Positions 27,517 to 37,212 are shown, counted from the first letter of the stretch. The stretch: 64,000 nucleotides of DNA from Anaerosporobacter faecicola (GCF_012070565.1 NZ_JAAQRO010000001.1:62001-126000), one strand, 5' to 3'. Notes: a model not told the origin generated them from the letters alone. A program made the numbers and translations.

Positions 27517-27744
27517 TTGTAAATCGACATAAAATATGTGATAATTACTAAAAATTTATAAATTAATAAAAAAGTTATATGAAAAGGTAGCGTAGGGAGC
27601 ATTTTGTTGATATAATAGAAGATAGTGATTTAATAAACATATGGAAATCACAATGAGGTCCTATTGTTAACGAAGTCCGTGACGAAATGTCGCAATCAAT
27701 TTACTTAGCTGGCAGTATAAAATTACAAGGTGAGGTTTTGAAAT

Positions 27745-29154
27745 ATGAGTTTAAATGTACATCAATTACTAAAAAACATCAGAGATAATAAAGATAGTGA
27801 AGTGTATTTACCACAATACATGAATCAATCTTTATCAGCTTATTATAAATATTCTTTGGTAGATTTAACGATGAAATATGTTATGCTCTATGAAGTAATT
27901 TCTGAGAAGCATAACAAACAGACGGAACAAGTAAAGGATGTTTTGGAACAAGTTAATCAGTTAGTAAAAGATACTATGTTGTGTGTATTTGATGAAAGTA
28001 CACGAGAAGCAAAAGTTGAAGAGATCGATAGCGTACGTAAAGAAATTATGTCTCGTATGAAATCGATTACTGCATATGCGGATATTATGCAATTATATGA
28101 ATATGTATTAAATCGAATTGAAGATAAATTCGTTGATGAAGTAGAAGAGTTTAATACAGAAACATTTGTACAAGAAATCATCAGTTATATCTTCGCAAAT
28201 AATGACAACGTAGTGATCAATACAAAAGTGCAAGAGATTATTGGACAGCTACCAGTAAGAATGACAAAATCAAAATATTTTGAATTGCTTGCAAATAGCA
28301 TTTCCATTTACAAAGGAAATGAACGTAGTGCAGTGGATGGATATCTATATATGATTAAGTCTGCAGCTACATTGGAACGTCCAAAAGAGATGAAAAAGCA
28401 ATTTCCTGATTTCTATAAAGCAATTACGACGATTGAATCTGCAGATTTCAAGAACTTAACAAAACCAGAATTCTACCGCTTGAATGGAATGGTTCAGGAT
28501 CGTGCATTAGAGTTAGTTGATATCTCTGATTTGTACATGCAGTTACAAGAAATCGTAAACTGTTTATATGCATACAACATAGCAGTAGGTTACCAGAATG
28601 CAGATTTGAAAGAGGAAGCATTATGTAAAGAGTTGATCGGTTATGTAAACGAACAATTCTTAAACGGTGCACAAAATGAATTATCAAATGAGCAAATGGA
28701 TAAGTTAACAAAATTAGAAGGTACAATGGAATCTTCTATGCATGAGATTAATATGCTTGAAGGCGGTTATGAGGATGTTATGACAATGTATGGTAAGAAA
28801 TTAAAAGGCCTGATGCTTGATGCGCAAGCTGCATGTGTTACAACATGTATGAAGTTACTTGGCAACAGCTTGTTCATCGACTTGAATGCAAAGGTATCAA
28901 CAAAAGTTGCTGATGACGCATATATTGAAAAAGTTACATCAACGATAATTAAGAACTTAACAAAGATGTTCGATAAAGTACCACAATCTGTTGTACGTGC
29001 AGTTATGGCAAGCTCTCTGAATAAGATGCCAGTATTCTTTAACAACTCAGATGAGATTGTAGAATATGTCACAAATTCAATGAATCAATGTAAAGATGTT
29101 GCTGAAAAGAATGCATGCTATAGTATCATAAAGGATATTATGGAGGAAGTATAG
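27745..29154 (+). CDS. Conserved-looking helical protein of unknown function
   Basis: 469 residues, no signal peptide, no membrane helix, only isolated Cys. The sequence is almost wholly alpha-helical in character, with heptad-like stretches (for example KVEEIDSVRKEIMSRMKSI) and no motif I recognise. Composition and codon use match the neighbours, and AGGTGAGG precedes the ATG. It is a single-gene unit between two stem-loops. I cannot assign a function; a cytoplasmic scaffold or filament-like protein would fit but is speculation. Confidence 0.8.
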   Translation: MSLNVHQLLKNIRDNKDSEVYLPQYMNQSLSAYYKYSLVDLTMKYVMLYEVISEKHNKQTEQVKDVLEQVNQLVKDTMLCVFDESTREAKVEEIDSVRKEIMSRMKSITAYADIMQLYEYVLNRIEDKFVDEVEEFNTETFVQEIISYIFANNDNVVINTKVQEIIGQLPVRMTKSKYFELLANSISIYKGNERSAVDGYLYMIKSAATLERPKEMKKQFPDFYKAITTIESADFKNLTKPEFYRLNGMVQDRALELVDISDLYMQLQEIVNCLYAYNIAVGYQNADLKEEALCKELIGYVNEQFLNGAQNELSNEQMDKLTKLEGTMESSMHEINMLEGGYEDVMTMYGKKLKGLMLDAQAACVTTCMKLLGNSLFIDLNAKVSTKVADDAYIEKVTSTIIKNLTKMFDKVPQSVVRAVMASSLNKMPVFFNNSDEIVEYVTNSMNQCKDVAEKNACYSIIKDIMEEV

Positions 29155-29171
29155 AATCAAACATGGCTGGA

Positions 29172-29220
29172 AAGGATACTGTCGCCTTGGTATGGAAATA
29201 CCTTGTTCGGCAGTATCCTT
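29172..29220 (+). terminator. Stem-loop after the helical protein gene
   Basis: AAGGATACTGTCG (29172-29184) pairs with CGGCAGTATCCTT (29208-29220), with an inner GGTAT/ATACC hairpin. The T-run is short. Confidence 0.65.
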
Positions 29221-29423
29221 GTTATACATAAATTTTGATTATTTTATTGGGATTTATAAACAGGTTCAATAGGTGCAGTCTATAACGTAAAAAGTATTGG
29301 TGATAATACGAAAACACATCATGTGTATGATGGGAGTATTGGGTCTGATCATTCAATTGAATAATTAGGAAAATACAAGTGTATACTTATAGATACTATT
29401 GTTGAATGGATGGGGGGATTGGA

Positions 29424-29744
29424 GTGATTACATGGTATGATTCGCTTTATATGGATGATCATATCCGTCAAAGAGCAACTCACGTGACACAGGCAATTGA
29501 GGATCATAAGAGATTACTTGGTGTATATTGTATTGCACTCGCCTCAAATGAAAAGAATTTATTTGATATTATTAATGTAAATGAATTGCTTTTTCAACAT
29601 TATAGAAGAAATCAGATCTATATCATTGGTCTTGCACAAGGAAAAGAAAGTGCAAAAAAACTGGTAGCACGTATTATTGAAGATGTTTACAGGGAAACGA
29701 AGGATTTTAAAGCAAGAGAATATTTTGCAGAAGGTGGTAGGTGA
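29424..29744 (+). CDS. Small cytoplasmic protein upstream of the DUF2953 gene
   Basis: 106 residues from GTG 29424, which has a G-rich site (GGGGGG then GGA) upstream; an in-frame ATG at 29406 would add six residues but has no ribosome site. Soluble and mixed alpha/beta, with the C-terminal ARIIEDVYRETKDF helix. Its stop overlaps the start of the DUF2953 gene by four bases (GTGA), so the two are coupled. I do not recognise a domain; the link with DUF2953 and GerW suggests a spore-envelope role, an inference. Confidence 0.72.
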   Translation: MITWYDSLYMDDHIRQRATHVTQAIEDHKRLLGVYCIALASNEKNLFDIINVNELLFQHYRRNQIYIIGLAQGKESAKKLVARIIEDVYRETKDFKAREYFAEGGR

Positions 29745-30952
29745 AAGGACTAATGTTTCATGTCATACTCGTCATTTTAAAAGTCATAGGAATCATTTTA
29801 GGTGGACTCCTCGCTTTATTTCTCCTTCTACTTGGAATCGTCCTTTTTGTTCCTGTACGATATCGTATTCGTGCCACTAAATATGAAACAATACAAGTAA
29901 AGGCAAAAGCAAGTTGGCTTTGCCATATTATTGATGTGCGGTTCCGTTTTTATCAGGAAGAGGAAACATATTCGTATTGTATACGAATATTTGGGTATCC
30001 TTTTATCGATAGTAATCGACCACCAAGGGAAAGAAAAGAAAAGAAACCTCGAAGAACAAGGGAAGAAAAAAGAGCAGAAAAGAAAGAACGCAAGAATGCG
30101 TTGGATCAAAAGGTCATTAAGAAAGAAAAAGTTAGGGTCGATACAACAAGTAGTTCAAACACCAAGGAAATAGAAACGCAAAAACAAGTAGTTGTATTAA
30201 AGACGACCGAAGAAGCAAGAGGAAATACAGATACACAAGAAGTTAAAACAGAACTTATTAGGAATGAAACGGAATCAATCAAGTCTGTAAACAGAAACGA
30301 AGATTCCGAATTAATTGAATCTGAAAAAAATGTAGGTATTGTAAATGCAACAAAAGATATCGAGGAAACGGAGTCAGAAGTAATAAGAACAGAGATTACA
30401 ACGTCATTGAAAGAAGTAGTTGAAGATGATATAGAAAAAGAATCAATTGTTCGTAAGATTTTGAAACCATTTCGTGTGTTCTACCAAAAAGTTGCTGCAA
30501 TTCCAAGAAAGATAAAAGAAAGCATACAACGTCTTCGAAGAACGCTTCGAGCCATCAAAGATAAAGTACATCATGTGAAAGAGATGATTGCTTTGGTGAG
30601 AGCATTTTTCGATGACGAAGAGAATAGAAAAGGATTGAAATGTGTGTTTCACAGTTTGAAAAAGACGTTGAAACATATGTTGCCATATCGAATCAAAGGT
30701 ATTTTACGTATTGGTTTAGAAGATCCGTGTGATACTGGTATGTTGTTAGGTGGTTTATCTATATTTTATCCACTGTATGAGAATAAGATAGAAATCATAC
30801 CAGATTTTCAGGAAGAAGTGTTAGAAGGTAAAGTAGATGCTAAGGGGCGTATCCGAGCATGTACCTTATTTATTATAGGAATTAAACTTTTATTAGATGA
30901 TAACTTTAAAAAATTGCTTAAGAATGCGAAAGAGTTAAAGGAGGAATTTTAA
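29741..30952 (+). CDS. DUF2953-type membrane protein
   Basis: 403 residues from GTG 29741. N-terminal membrane helix (about 5-30), then VPVRYRIRA and a short beta region. From about 85 to 220 there is a highly charged low-complexity insert rich in Lys, Glu and Arg. The C-terminal part has the DUF2953 features (KGILRIGLEDPCDTGMLLGG, then YENKIEIIPDF). The family is found beside YtfJ/GerW in spore formers. It overlaps both neighbours, so all three are one operon. Confidence 0.82.
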   Translation: MKGLMFHVILVILKVIGIILGGLLALFLLLLGIVLFVPVRYRIRATKYETIQVKAKASWLCHIIDVRFRFYQEEETYSYCIRIFGYPFIDSNRPPRERKEKKPRRTREEKRAEKKERKNALDQKVIKKEKVRVDTTSSSNTKEIETQKQVVVLKTTEEARGNTDTQEVKTELIRNETESIKSVNRNEDSELIESEKNVGIVNATKDIEETESEVIRTEITTSLKEVVEDDIEKESIVRKILKPFRVFYQKVAAIPRKIKESIQRLRRTLRAIKDKVHHVKEMIALVRAFFDDEENRKGLKCVFHSLKKTLKHMLPYRIKGILRIGLEDPCDTGMLLGGLSIFYPLYENKIEIIPDFQEEVLEGKVDAKGRIRACTLFIIGIKLLLDDNFKKLLKNAKELKEEF

Positions 30953-31353
30953 TGGCTGACAATAGTTTTGGATCTACAGTTGAAGCATTATTCAAAGGAA
31001 TGGATAGTTTCCTTACTACAAAAACAGTAGTGGGTGAAGCTGTTAAAGTGGAAGATGGAACGATCATTTTACCATTAGTTGATGTGAGTTTTGGTGTTGC
31101 TGCTGGAGCATTTTCTCAAGAAGACAAGAAGAAAAACAATGGCGGCGGAGGTATGGGAGGTAAGATTACTCCAAGTTCTGTTTTAGTTGTACAGAATGGT
31201 TCAGCAAGACTTGTTAATGTGAAAAATCAAGACAGTGTAACGAAGATTCTTGATATGGTTCCAGACTTTGTAAATCGTTTCACATCTGGAAAAGCAAAGC
31301 AAGATGGAACGGAACAAGCAGCTACTGACGAGAATACAACTGAGGCAGAATAA
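30952..31353 (+). CDS. gerW: GerW (YtfJ)-family sporulation protein
   Basis: 133 residues. Family features: NSFGSTVEALFKGMDSFLTT, then GTIILPLVDVSFGVAAGAF, a glycine run (NNGGGGMGGK) and ITPSSVLVVQ. YtfJ/GerW proteins are made during sporulation and are needed for efficient cortex-related germination in Bacillus. The start overlaps the DUF2953 stop by one base (TAATG). Its presence supports a spore-forming, or recently spore-forming, host. Confidence 0.88.
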   Translation: MADNSFGSTVEALFKGMDSFLTTKTVVGEAVKVEDGTIILPLVDVSFGVAAGAFSQEDKKKNNGGGGMGGKITPSSVLVVQNGSARLVNVKNQDSVTKILDMVPDFVNRFTSGKAKQDGTEQAATDENTTEAE

Positions 31354-31419
31354 GGTCACTTGTTGCGACGTAAACAGGTATAGAATAAGCTCGAAAAATA
31401 GGTAAATAATAAATAGTAC

Positions 31420-31448
31420 TTGCAAATATCTATGGTATGTGATAAAAT
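31420..31448 (+). promoter_or_regulatory. Promoter of rpmB
   Basis: TTGCAA 31420-31425, 17-base spacer, TAAAAT 31443-31448; about 75 bases before the start. Confidence 0.65.
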
Positions 31449-31522
31449 ATCTTTTGTTTGTAGGTCGTGTGACAAGATAATTGAAAATCAATGAAGTAAA
31501 TTACCTTAAGGAGGTGCGTGAC

Positions 31523-31708
31523 GTGGCTAAATGTGCTATTTGCCAAAAAGGTGCTCATTTTGGAAACAATGTGAGTCATTCACATAGAAGAAGCAACAAA
31601 ATGTGGAAAACTAACGTGAAATCTGTTAAAGTTAATGTTAACGGTGCTGCTAAGAAGATGTATGTTTGTACTTCTTGCTTAAAATCTGGTTTAGTTGAAC
31701 GTGCTTAA
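31523..31708 (+). CDS. rpmB: 50S ribosomal protein L28
   Basis: 61 residues from GTG 31523, which has AAGGAGGTG six bases upstream; translation from any upstream in-frame ATG would add residues foreign to the family. MAKCAICQKGAHFGNNVSHSH is the L28 N-terminus, and KMYVCTSCLKSGLVERA the C-terminus. Two CxxC pairs show this is the zinc-binding form. Ends in a terminator. Confidence 0.95.
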   Translation: MAKCAICQKGAHFGNNVSHSHRRSNKMWKTNVKSVKVNVNGAAKKMYVCTSCLKSGLVERA

Positions 31709-31725
31709 TTTTTTATGATACGTGA

Positions 31726-31779
31726 TAAAAAGGCTGTCTTATGTGCTATGAGAGTAGACTAAGACAGTTCTTTTTATTT
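31726..31779 (+). terminator. Terminator after rpmB
   Basis: AAAAAGGCTGTCTTA pairs with TAAGACAGTTCTTTTT around an 18-base loop, T-rich tail. Confidence 0.8.
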
Positions 31780-31859
31780 TATCCATAAATAAAATCCTAT
31801 GCAGAGCGAACGAAAATCGTTTTTATTCCAAACTATGCTTTATGGTAGGGAAGGCTTTG

Positions 31860-31997
31860 TTAATTACAGAATAAATTATATCCAAGGATTAGACATAATA
31901 CGATTATTCCAATGGCAAGTAAGCCGTTTGTAATAAATAACATGAGTGTCATACCTATAGCAATCCAAAAAAGGATAAACCCAAACATTCTTTTCAA
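31860..31997 (-). CDS. 45-residue membrane protein
   Basis: On the minus strand from TTG 31997 to TAA 31860: it begins MKRMFGFILFWIAIGM, has two hydrophobic helices and ends LGYNLFCN. An AGGTGAT site lies a few bases before the TTG, and an in-frame ATG (31988) is also possible. The pattern (MKR-F-GF-LFWIAIGM ... GYNLFC) resembles small membrane proteins common in Clostridia, recalled by eye. It fills an otherwise empty gap and runs opposite to its neighbours. Function unknown. Confidence 0.6.
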   Translation of the reverse strand: MKRMFGFILFWIAIGMTLMLFITNGLLAIGIIVLCLILGYNLFCN

Positions 31998-32377
31998 AAG
32001 AAATCACCTGTTTTTCGGTAGTCTATTACCGAATATGTTTTTACTAATATATTCAAAAGCTTGCGTATTATGAGAAAAAATAGTATAGTAACGTAGATCT
32101 TTTGTTATGAAATAGGAATTGAATGGATTGAACATCATAATACCTGAGGTTCTTCGTCTCAAAAAATGGTAATTCATGTATATAAACACTTAGAAATGTG
32201 GATATAATTGATATATAGGCTTTATTTTTTATTTAACTGTTTCCTTTTTATTAAAAAGAGGGTATAATATTCGAGTAAGAAAATGTGGATGAATTCCTAT
32301 TGCTTGTATAATCGTGCCAGCGTTGTACGGGTATTGTATGGGAAGTGTTCATAGAATTAGGAATTGGAGGGTTAACT
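31998..32377 (+). other. Intergenic region upstream of asp23
   Basis: AT-rich. A TATAAT at 32263-32268 could be the -10 of the asp23 promoter, with a poor -35. A small inverted repeat, TTCGGTA...TACCGAA, lies at 32014-32033. No other feature supported. Confidence 0.4.
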
Positions 32378-32734
32378 ATGAAAGGACATATGAATACGCA
32401 GATGGGTGAAATCATGATTGATAACGAAGTAATTTCCAAGTATGCTGGTTCTGCCGCTGTAGAGTGTTTTGGTATTGTTGGAATGGCTTCTGTTAATGTC
32501 AAAGATGGTTTGGTTCGTCTACTGAAAAGAGATAGTCTTAGTCATGGCGTGAATGTCGTAATAGAAGACAATAATCTAACAATCGATATGCATATCATTG
32601 TTGCTTATGGAGTAAGCATTTCAGCAGTTACGGATAACTTGATCAGTAACGTTAAATATAAAGTAGAAGAATTTACAGGCATGAAAGTTGAGAAGATTAA
32701 TGTATTTGTCGAAGGCGTACGTGTGCTCGACTAG
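32378..32734 (+). CDS. Asp23/Gls24 family envelope-stress protein
   Basis: 118 residues from ATG 32378 with GGAGGG upstream; an in-frame ATG at 32345 would add an atypical 11 residues. Family features: GEIMIDNEVISKYAGSAAVE near the start and the NVFVEGVRV end. Next to rpmB and a FakA/DAK2-type gene in the arrangement usual for Firmicutes. Asp23 proteins are membrane-associated and linked to envelope homeostasis, but their biochemical role is not settled. Confidence 0.9.
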   Translation: MKGHMNTQMGEIMIDNEVISKYAGSAAVECFGIVGMASVNVKDGLVRLLKRDSLSHGVNVVIEDNNLTIDMHIIVAYGVSISAVTDNLISNVKYKVEEFTGMKVEKINVFVEGVRVLD

Positions 32735-32789
32735 TTAATTATAATAGACTTTTCTATGGTTTATTGCTAATTTAAGGAGGAACAAGCAA

Positions 32790-34451
32790 GTGGTTATGAA
32801 TACATTAGATGCGGTTACACTTCAAAAGCTTTTCTTAGCTGGAGCAAAACGCATTGAAGCAAAGAAAGAATATATTAATGAATTGAACGTATTTCCTGTT
32901 CCAGATGGAGATACGGGTACCAATATGTCACTGACGATCATGGCAGCAGCTCGTGAAGTAAGTGCGATTGAAAATCCTACGATCCCAGTGTTAGCGAAAG
33001 CAATCTCGAGTGGTTCTTTACGTGGAGCTAGAGGTAATTCAGGAGTTATTCTTTCACAATTATTCCGTGGCTTTACGAAAGAAATTCAAGAACATGATGC
33101 AATTACAGTTGAGATTATGGCAAGTGCTTTTCAAAAAGCGGTTGAAACTGCATATAAAGCAGTTATGAAACCAAAAGAAGGAACAATATTAACAGTTGCC
33201 AGAGGTGGAGCAGAAAAAGCAGCTGAATTGGTTGGTAAGACAGATGATCTTGTAGCATTTGCTGAAGAAGTAATTGCACATATGGATACTGTTTTAGCAC
33301 AGACGCCAGAGATGTTGCCTGTATTAAAAGAAGCAGGAGTTGTAGATTCCGGTGGACAGGGATTATTGGAAGTTTTGAAGGGTGCTTTTGATGCAATGCT
33401 TGGTAAAGAAGTTGATATTCGCATTGAAACGAAGAAAGCTCTTGGAAAAACGGAAGAAATTAATTCCACAGAACCAGTAGATATTAAATTCGGTTATTGT
33501 ACAGAATTTATTATTATGTTAGAAAAAGAATATACGATGCAAACAGAGAACGAATTCAAATCTTATTTGGAATCGCTCGGTGATTCTATTGTAGTCGTAT
33601 CAGACGATGATATCGTTAAGGTACACGTACATACGAATGACCCTGGACTTGCAATCCAGAAAGCATTAACGTATGGTTCCTTAACTAGTATGAAGATTGA
33701 CAATATGCGAGAAGAGCATAATGAAAAACTAATAAAAGAAGCAGAAAAAGTAAAAGCAGCCACAGTGGAAAAGAAAAAAGATGAACCAATGAAAGATGTT
33801 GGTTTCATATCCGTATCCATTGGAGAAGGTGTGAATGAGATCTTCAAAGGACTTGGTGTTGATTATCTAATTGAAGGTGGACAGACAATGAATCCTAGTA
33901 CAGAAGACATGTTGAATGCCATCGAACAAGTCAATGCAAAGACGATCTTCATTTTACCAAATAACAAAAACATTATTCTTGCTGCACAACAAGCAAAAGA
34001 TTTAACAGAGGACAAAGAGATTATTGTAATCCCAACGAAGACAATTCCTCAGGGAATTACTGCGGTTATCAACTTTGTATATGATAAAACACCAGAAGAG
34101 AATGCACAAAGAATGATCGAAGAGATGGAACGTGTAAAATCTGGTCAAGTAACGTATGCAGTACGTGATACAACAATTGATGGAAAAGAGATTCATCAAG
34201 GAGATATCATGGGAATTGGTGATACAGCTATCTTAACAGTTGGTACTGCAATTAACAGTACTACGGTAGATCTGGTAAAATGCCTTGTTGATGATGAATC
34301 AGAATTGATCAGCTTATATTATGGTCAGGAAGTATCAGAAGAAGATGCCAATGTGGTAGCCGATGCAATCATGGAACAATATCCAGATGTTGATGTTGAA
34401 GTACACAGTGGTGGTCAACCAATTTACTATTATGTATTGTCTGTAGAGTAA
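32790..34451 (+). CDS. DAK2-domain fatty acid kinase-like protein (FakA/YloV)
   Basis: 553 residues from GTG 32790 with AAGGAGG upstream. The N-terminal DAK2 domain has the nucleotide and metal segment NVFPVPDGDTGTNMSLT and RGARGNSGVILSQ, plus DSGGQGLLEV. A central and C-terminal DegV-like fold carries the HVHTNDPG motif with the functional His. FakA phosphorylates fatty acids bound to a FakB (DegV) partner; no FakB gene is adjacent. Position between asp23 and recG is classical. Confidence 0.9.
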   Translation: MVMNTLDAVTLQKLFLAGAKRIEAKKEYINELNVFPVPDGDTGTNMSLTIMAAAREVSAIENPTIPVLAKAISSGSLRGARGNSGVILSQLFRGFTKEIQEHDAITVEIMASAFQKAVETAYKAVMKPKEGTILTVARGGAEKAAELVGKTDDLVAFAEEVIAHMDTVLAQTPEMLPVLKEAGVVDSGGQGLLEVLKGAFDAMLGKEVDIRIETKKALGKTEEINSTEPVDIKFGYCTEFIIMLEKEYTMQTENEFKSYLESLGDSIVVVSDDDIVKVHVHTNDPGLAIQKALTYGSLTSMKIDNMREEHNEKLIKEAEKVKAATVEKKKDEPMKDVGFISVSIGEGVNEIFKGLGVDYLIEGGQTMNPSTEDMLNAIEQVNAKTIFILPNNKNIILAAQQAKDLTEDKEIIVIPTKTIPQGITAVINFVYDKTPEENAQRMIEEMERVKSGQVTYAVRDTTIDGKEIHQGDIMGIGDTAILTVGTAINSTTVDLVKCLVDDESELISLYYGQEVSEEDANVVADAIMEQYPDVDVEVHSGGQPIYYYVLSVE

Positions 34452-34500
34452 GAGAATGCGAGAACGAAATAAAAACCGTAAGGTGATCATAGGATAAATA

Positions 34501-34545
34501 AAAAAGAGCATGATATAGATTTCCTTCTATGTAATGCTCTTTTTT
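34501..34545 (+). terminator. Terminator after the fakA-like gene
   Basis: AAAAAGAGCAT (34501-34511) pairs with ATGCTCTTTTTT, inner ATAGA/TCTAT stem, T-run. Confidence 0.88.
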
Positions 34546-34640
34546 GCGTGTGCTCTTAATACTTTTGATACATTTGCTCCTCTACTACAAAGGGAGAGTG
34601 CGTGTGTTTTCTTTGAAAAAGAAAAATCGAACACATATTC

Positions 34641-34669
34641 TTGTTAATCGAAATCTTCTATGTTACAAT
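34641..34669 (+). promoter_or_regulatory. Promoter of recG
   Basis: TTGTTA 34641-34646, 17-base spacer, TACAAT 34664-34669. It gives recG its own transcript with a leader of about 200 bases. Confidence 0.65.
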
Positions 34670-34683
34670 GAAGCTAATGGTGA

Positions 34684-34850
34684 ATAGAAAATAAGATAAG
34701 ATTTATAAAAGTAATCTAAGAAATGAAAAATCAAGAAGTGAGTAAATAAGAAATGAATGAAACGTAAGAAACGAAAAACAAAGAAACGAAACATCATAGA
34801 AATGAAGGAAGATAAAGAAATCAAGAAATCGAAAAGAATAAAGGAATGAT
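34684..34850 (+). repeat. Purine-rich degenerate repeat tract in the recG leader
   Basis: About 165 bases with very few C residues on the + strand, made of variants of AAGAAATGAA and AAGAAACGAA spaced roughly every 10-11 bases. It lies between the recG promoter and its start codon. Confidence 0.6.
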
Positions 34851-34881
34851 AAAGCCAATAGCAGAAAGGGTGCAGAAAGCA

Positions 34882-36918
34882 ATGTTACAAACCGACGCAA
34901 TTAGTGTTGTAAAAGGAATCGGGGAAAAAACAGAAAAAGGATTGAATAAGCTGGGAATTGTAACGGTACAGGATATGTTAGAATATTACCCCAAAGCCTA
35001 TGATATATACGGGAAACTTATGAATATTGATGAAATAGTGGAAGGAGAAATGGCTCTTTTCGTCGGCTATCTTTACATGAATGTAGAGACAAAACGAGTT
35101 CGACATCTGACGATTGCTTCCTGCCGTGTAAAAGATGCAACAGGTAGTATTGGACTAACTTGGTTTAATATGCCTTATATCAAGAATACCTTAAAAAGTG
35201 GTAGTTATTATATATTTCGGGGGAAGGCGCAACGTAAGAATGGCGTACTTGTAATTGAGCAGCCAAAGATTTTAACGAAAGAAGAGTACTATAACAAAAA
35301 GGATGTACTGCAACCGATTTATCCGTTGACCAATGGAATCACCAATCATTTGTTAAGTAAAACGGTACAGACAATCTTAGAAGAAGTGGATTTAACAGGA
35401 GATTTCTTGCCTTCTGCCATCCGTTCGGAGCATGGACTTGCTGATTATCGATTTGCAGTAAAACAGATTCATTTTCCAAAAGATAAAGAGAACATGATCA
35501 AAGCACGAAGACGTATTGTATTTAACGAGTTTTTTATGTTTACGTTAGCATTAACCTATATGAAAGAAGAAAAGAATAAGAGACTTAAGCGTGTGCCATA
35601 TGAAACGGTAAAACAAACGGACCAATTATTGAATAGTCTGCCCTATGAACTTACGAATGCCCAGAAACGTGCTTGGGAGGAAATCAAACGAGATATGTGT
35701 ACGGGATTAGTAATGAACCGCTTGGTACAAGGGGATGTTGGCTCAGGTAAAACGGTACTTGCAGCTTTGGCACTTGCTTTAAATGCAGAGAATGGGTATC
35801 AAGGTACCCTAATGGTTCCGACGGAAGTATTAGCGAAACAACATATGGAGTCCTTAAGCGAGCTCTATGCACCATTTGGAATAGGCTGTATTCTTCTTAC
35901 TGGTTCTATGACAGCAAAAGAAAAGAGAATTGCTTACGAGAAGATTCAAAGGAATGAAGTATCTGTGATTATAGGTACGCATGCACTCATACAAGAAAGT
36001 GTCACTTACGGAAATCTTGGATTGGTGATCACGGATGAACAGCATCGTTTTGGTGTAAAGCAAAGAGAAGTGCTTTCTCAAAAAGGAGAGAATCCGCATG
36101 TGTTGGTTATGAGTGCTACACCAATACCTAGAACCCTTGCGATTATACTGTATGGGGATCTAGATATTTCCGTTGTGGATGAATTACCAGCAAACCGTTT
36201 ACCAATTAAGAACTGCGTCGTTAATACAGAATATCGTACAACCGCATATCATTTTATTGAAAAACAAGTGCAGGAAGGTAGACAAGCATATGTAATCTGT
36301 CCTATGGTGGAAGAAAGTGAGACGATGGAGGCGGAGAATGTAATAGCATATACCCAGAAGATACAGGAGGCTTTACCACCATGTATTCGGGTGGAATATC
36401 TTCATGGAAAGATGAAAGCAAAAGAGAAGAATGAGATTATGGAACAGTTTGCTCGGAATGAGATTCATGTATTAGTCTCTACGACAGTAATTGAGGTTGG
36501 AGTTAACGTACCGAATGCAACGGTAATGATGATTGAAAATGCAGAACGCTTTGGGCTTGCACAGCTACATCAATTACGTGGGCGGGTAGGGCGTGGAAAA
36601 TACCAGTCCTATTGCATCTTAGTAAGCGGCTCAAGAAGTAAGGAAACAAAGAAGCGATTGGAGATCCTAAATACTTCGAATGATGGTTTTTATATTGCAG
36701 GAGAAGATTTGAAACTGAGAGGTCCAGGGGATCTTTTTGGAATCAGGCAAAGTGGTGAAATGGAATTTAAACTAGCAGATATCTATAATGATGCTACCGT
36801 ATTAAAAGAAGCCAATGAAACTGCAAAAAATATGACGATTAAAGAGATTCAACAGTTGTGTAGTAAGAATGAACGATTCCGTAAACAATTGGAGAATTAT
36901 TTGGGAACAATTTTGTAA
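34882..36918 (+). CDS. recG: ATP-dependent DNA helicase RecG
   Basis: 678 residues from ATG 34882, where AAAGGGTG lies nine bases upstream and the wedge-domain opening VVKGIGEKTEKGLNKLGI comes next; an in-frame ATG at 34846 has its site abutting it. Motif I is GDVGSGKTV, motif II TDEQHRFGV (DEQH), motif III VMSATPIPRT, motif VI QLRGRVGRGK. RecG unwinds branched DNA and reverses stalled forks. The C-terminal FKLADIYND segment is normal. Confidence 0.96.
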   Translation: MLQTDAISVVKGIGEKTEKGLNKLGIVTVQDMLEYYPKAYDIYGKLMNIDEIVEGEMALFVGYLYMNVETKRVRHLTIASCRVKDATGSIGLTWFNMPYIKNTLKSGSYYIFRGKAQRKNGVLVIEQPKILTKEEYYNKKDVLQPIYPLTNGITNHLLSKTVQTILEEVDLTGDFLPSAIRSEHGLADYRFAVKQIHFPKDKENMIKARRRIVFNEFFMFTLALTYMKEEKNKRLKRVPYETVKQTDQLLNSLPYELTNAQKRAWEEIKRDMCTGLVMNRLVQGDVGSGKTVLAALALALNAENGYQGTLMVPTEVLAKQHMESLSELYAPFGIGCILLTGSMTAKEKRIAYEKIQRNEVSVIIGTHALIQESVTYGNLGLVITDEQHRFGVKQREVLSQKGENPHVLVMSATPIPRTLAIILYGDLDISVVDELPANRLPIKNCVVNTEYRTTAYHFIEKQVQEGRQAYVICPMVEESETMEAENVIAYTQKIQEALPPCIRVEYLHGKMKAKEKNEIMEQFARNEIHVLVSTTVIEVGVNVPNATVMMIENAERFGLAQLHQLRGRVGRGKYQSYCILVSGSRSKETKKRLEILNTSNDGFYIAGEDLKLRGPGDLFGIRQSGEMEFKLADIYNDATVLKEANETAKNMTIKEIQQLCSKNERFRKQLENYLGTIL

Positions 36919-36967
36919 ACGTCATTGTTATTAATGTTTGAATGTGATTATTTGAATATGGATTATG

Positions 36968-37015
36968 AATACCCAGGTAGAGAAAACGCAAAGTTTTCGC
37001 TACCTGGGTATTTTT
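36968..37015 (+). terminator. Terminator after recG
   Basis: AATACCCAGGTAG pairs with CTACCTGGGTATT, and an inner GAAAAC/GTTTTC stem stacks on it; five T follow. Confidence 0.93.
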
Positions 37016-37212
37016 GCGTATGTGAATCGTACATGGAAGGCAGAATGTAATGCAATAATGGGTATTAATAAGATCTAATCAGTACAAAAAAAACAAGAAA
37101 TCGTGCGAGCGGATAAAACAATATGGTTGTTAATATGACGGCGAGAGAGAAAAAACGTTGCAATATGACACAAAAATAGCAAAAATAACATGGAAAAAAT
37201 TTACAGAATAAT

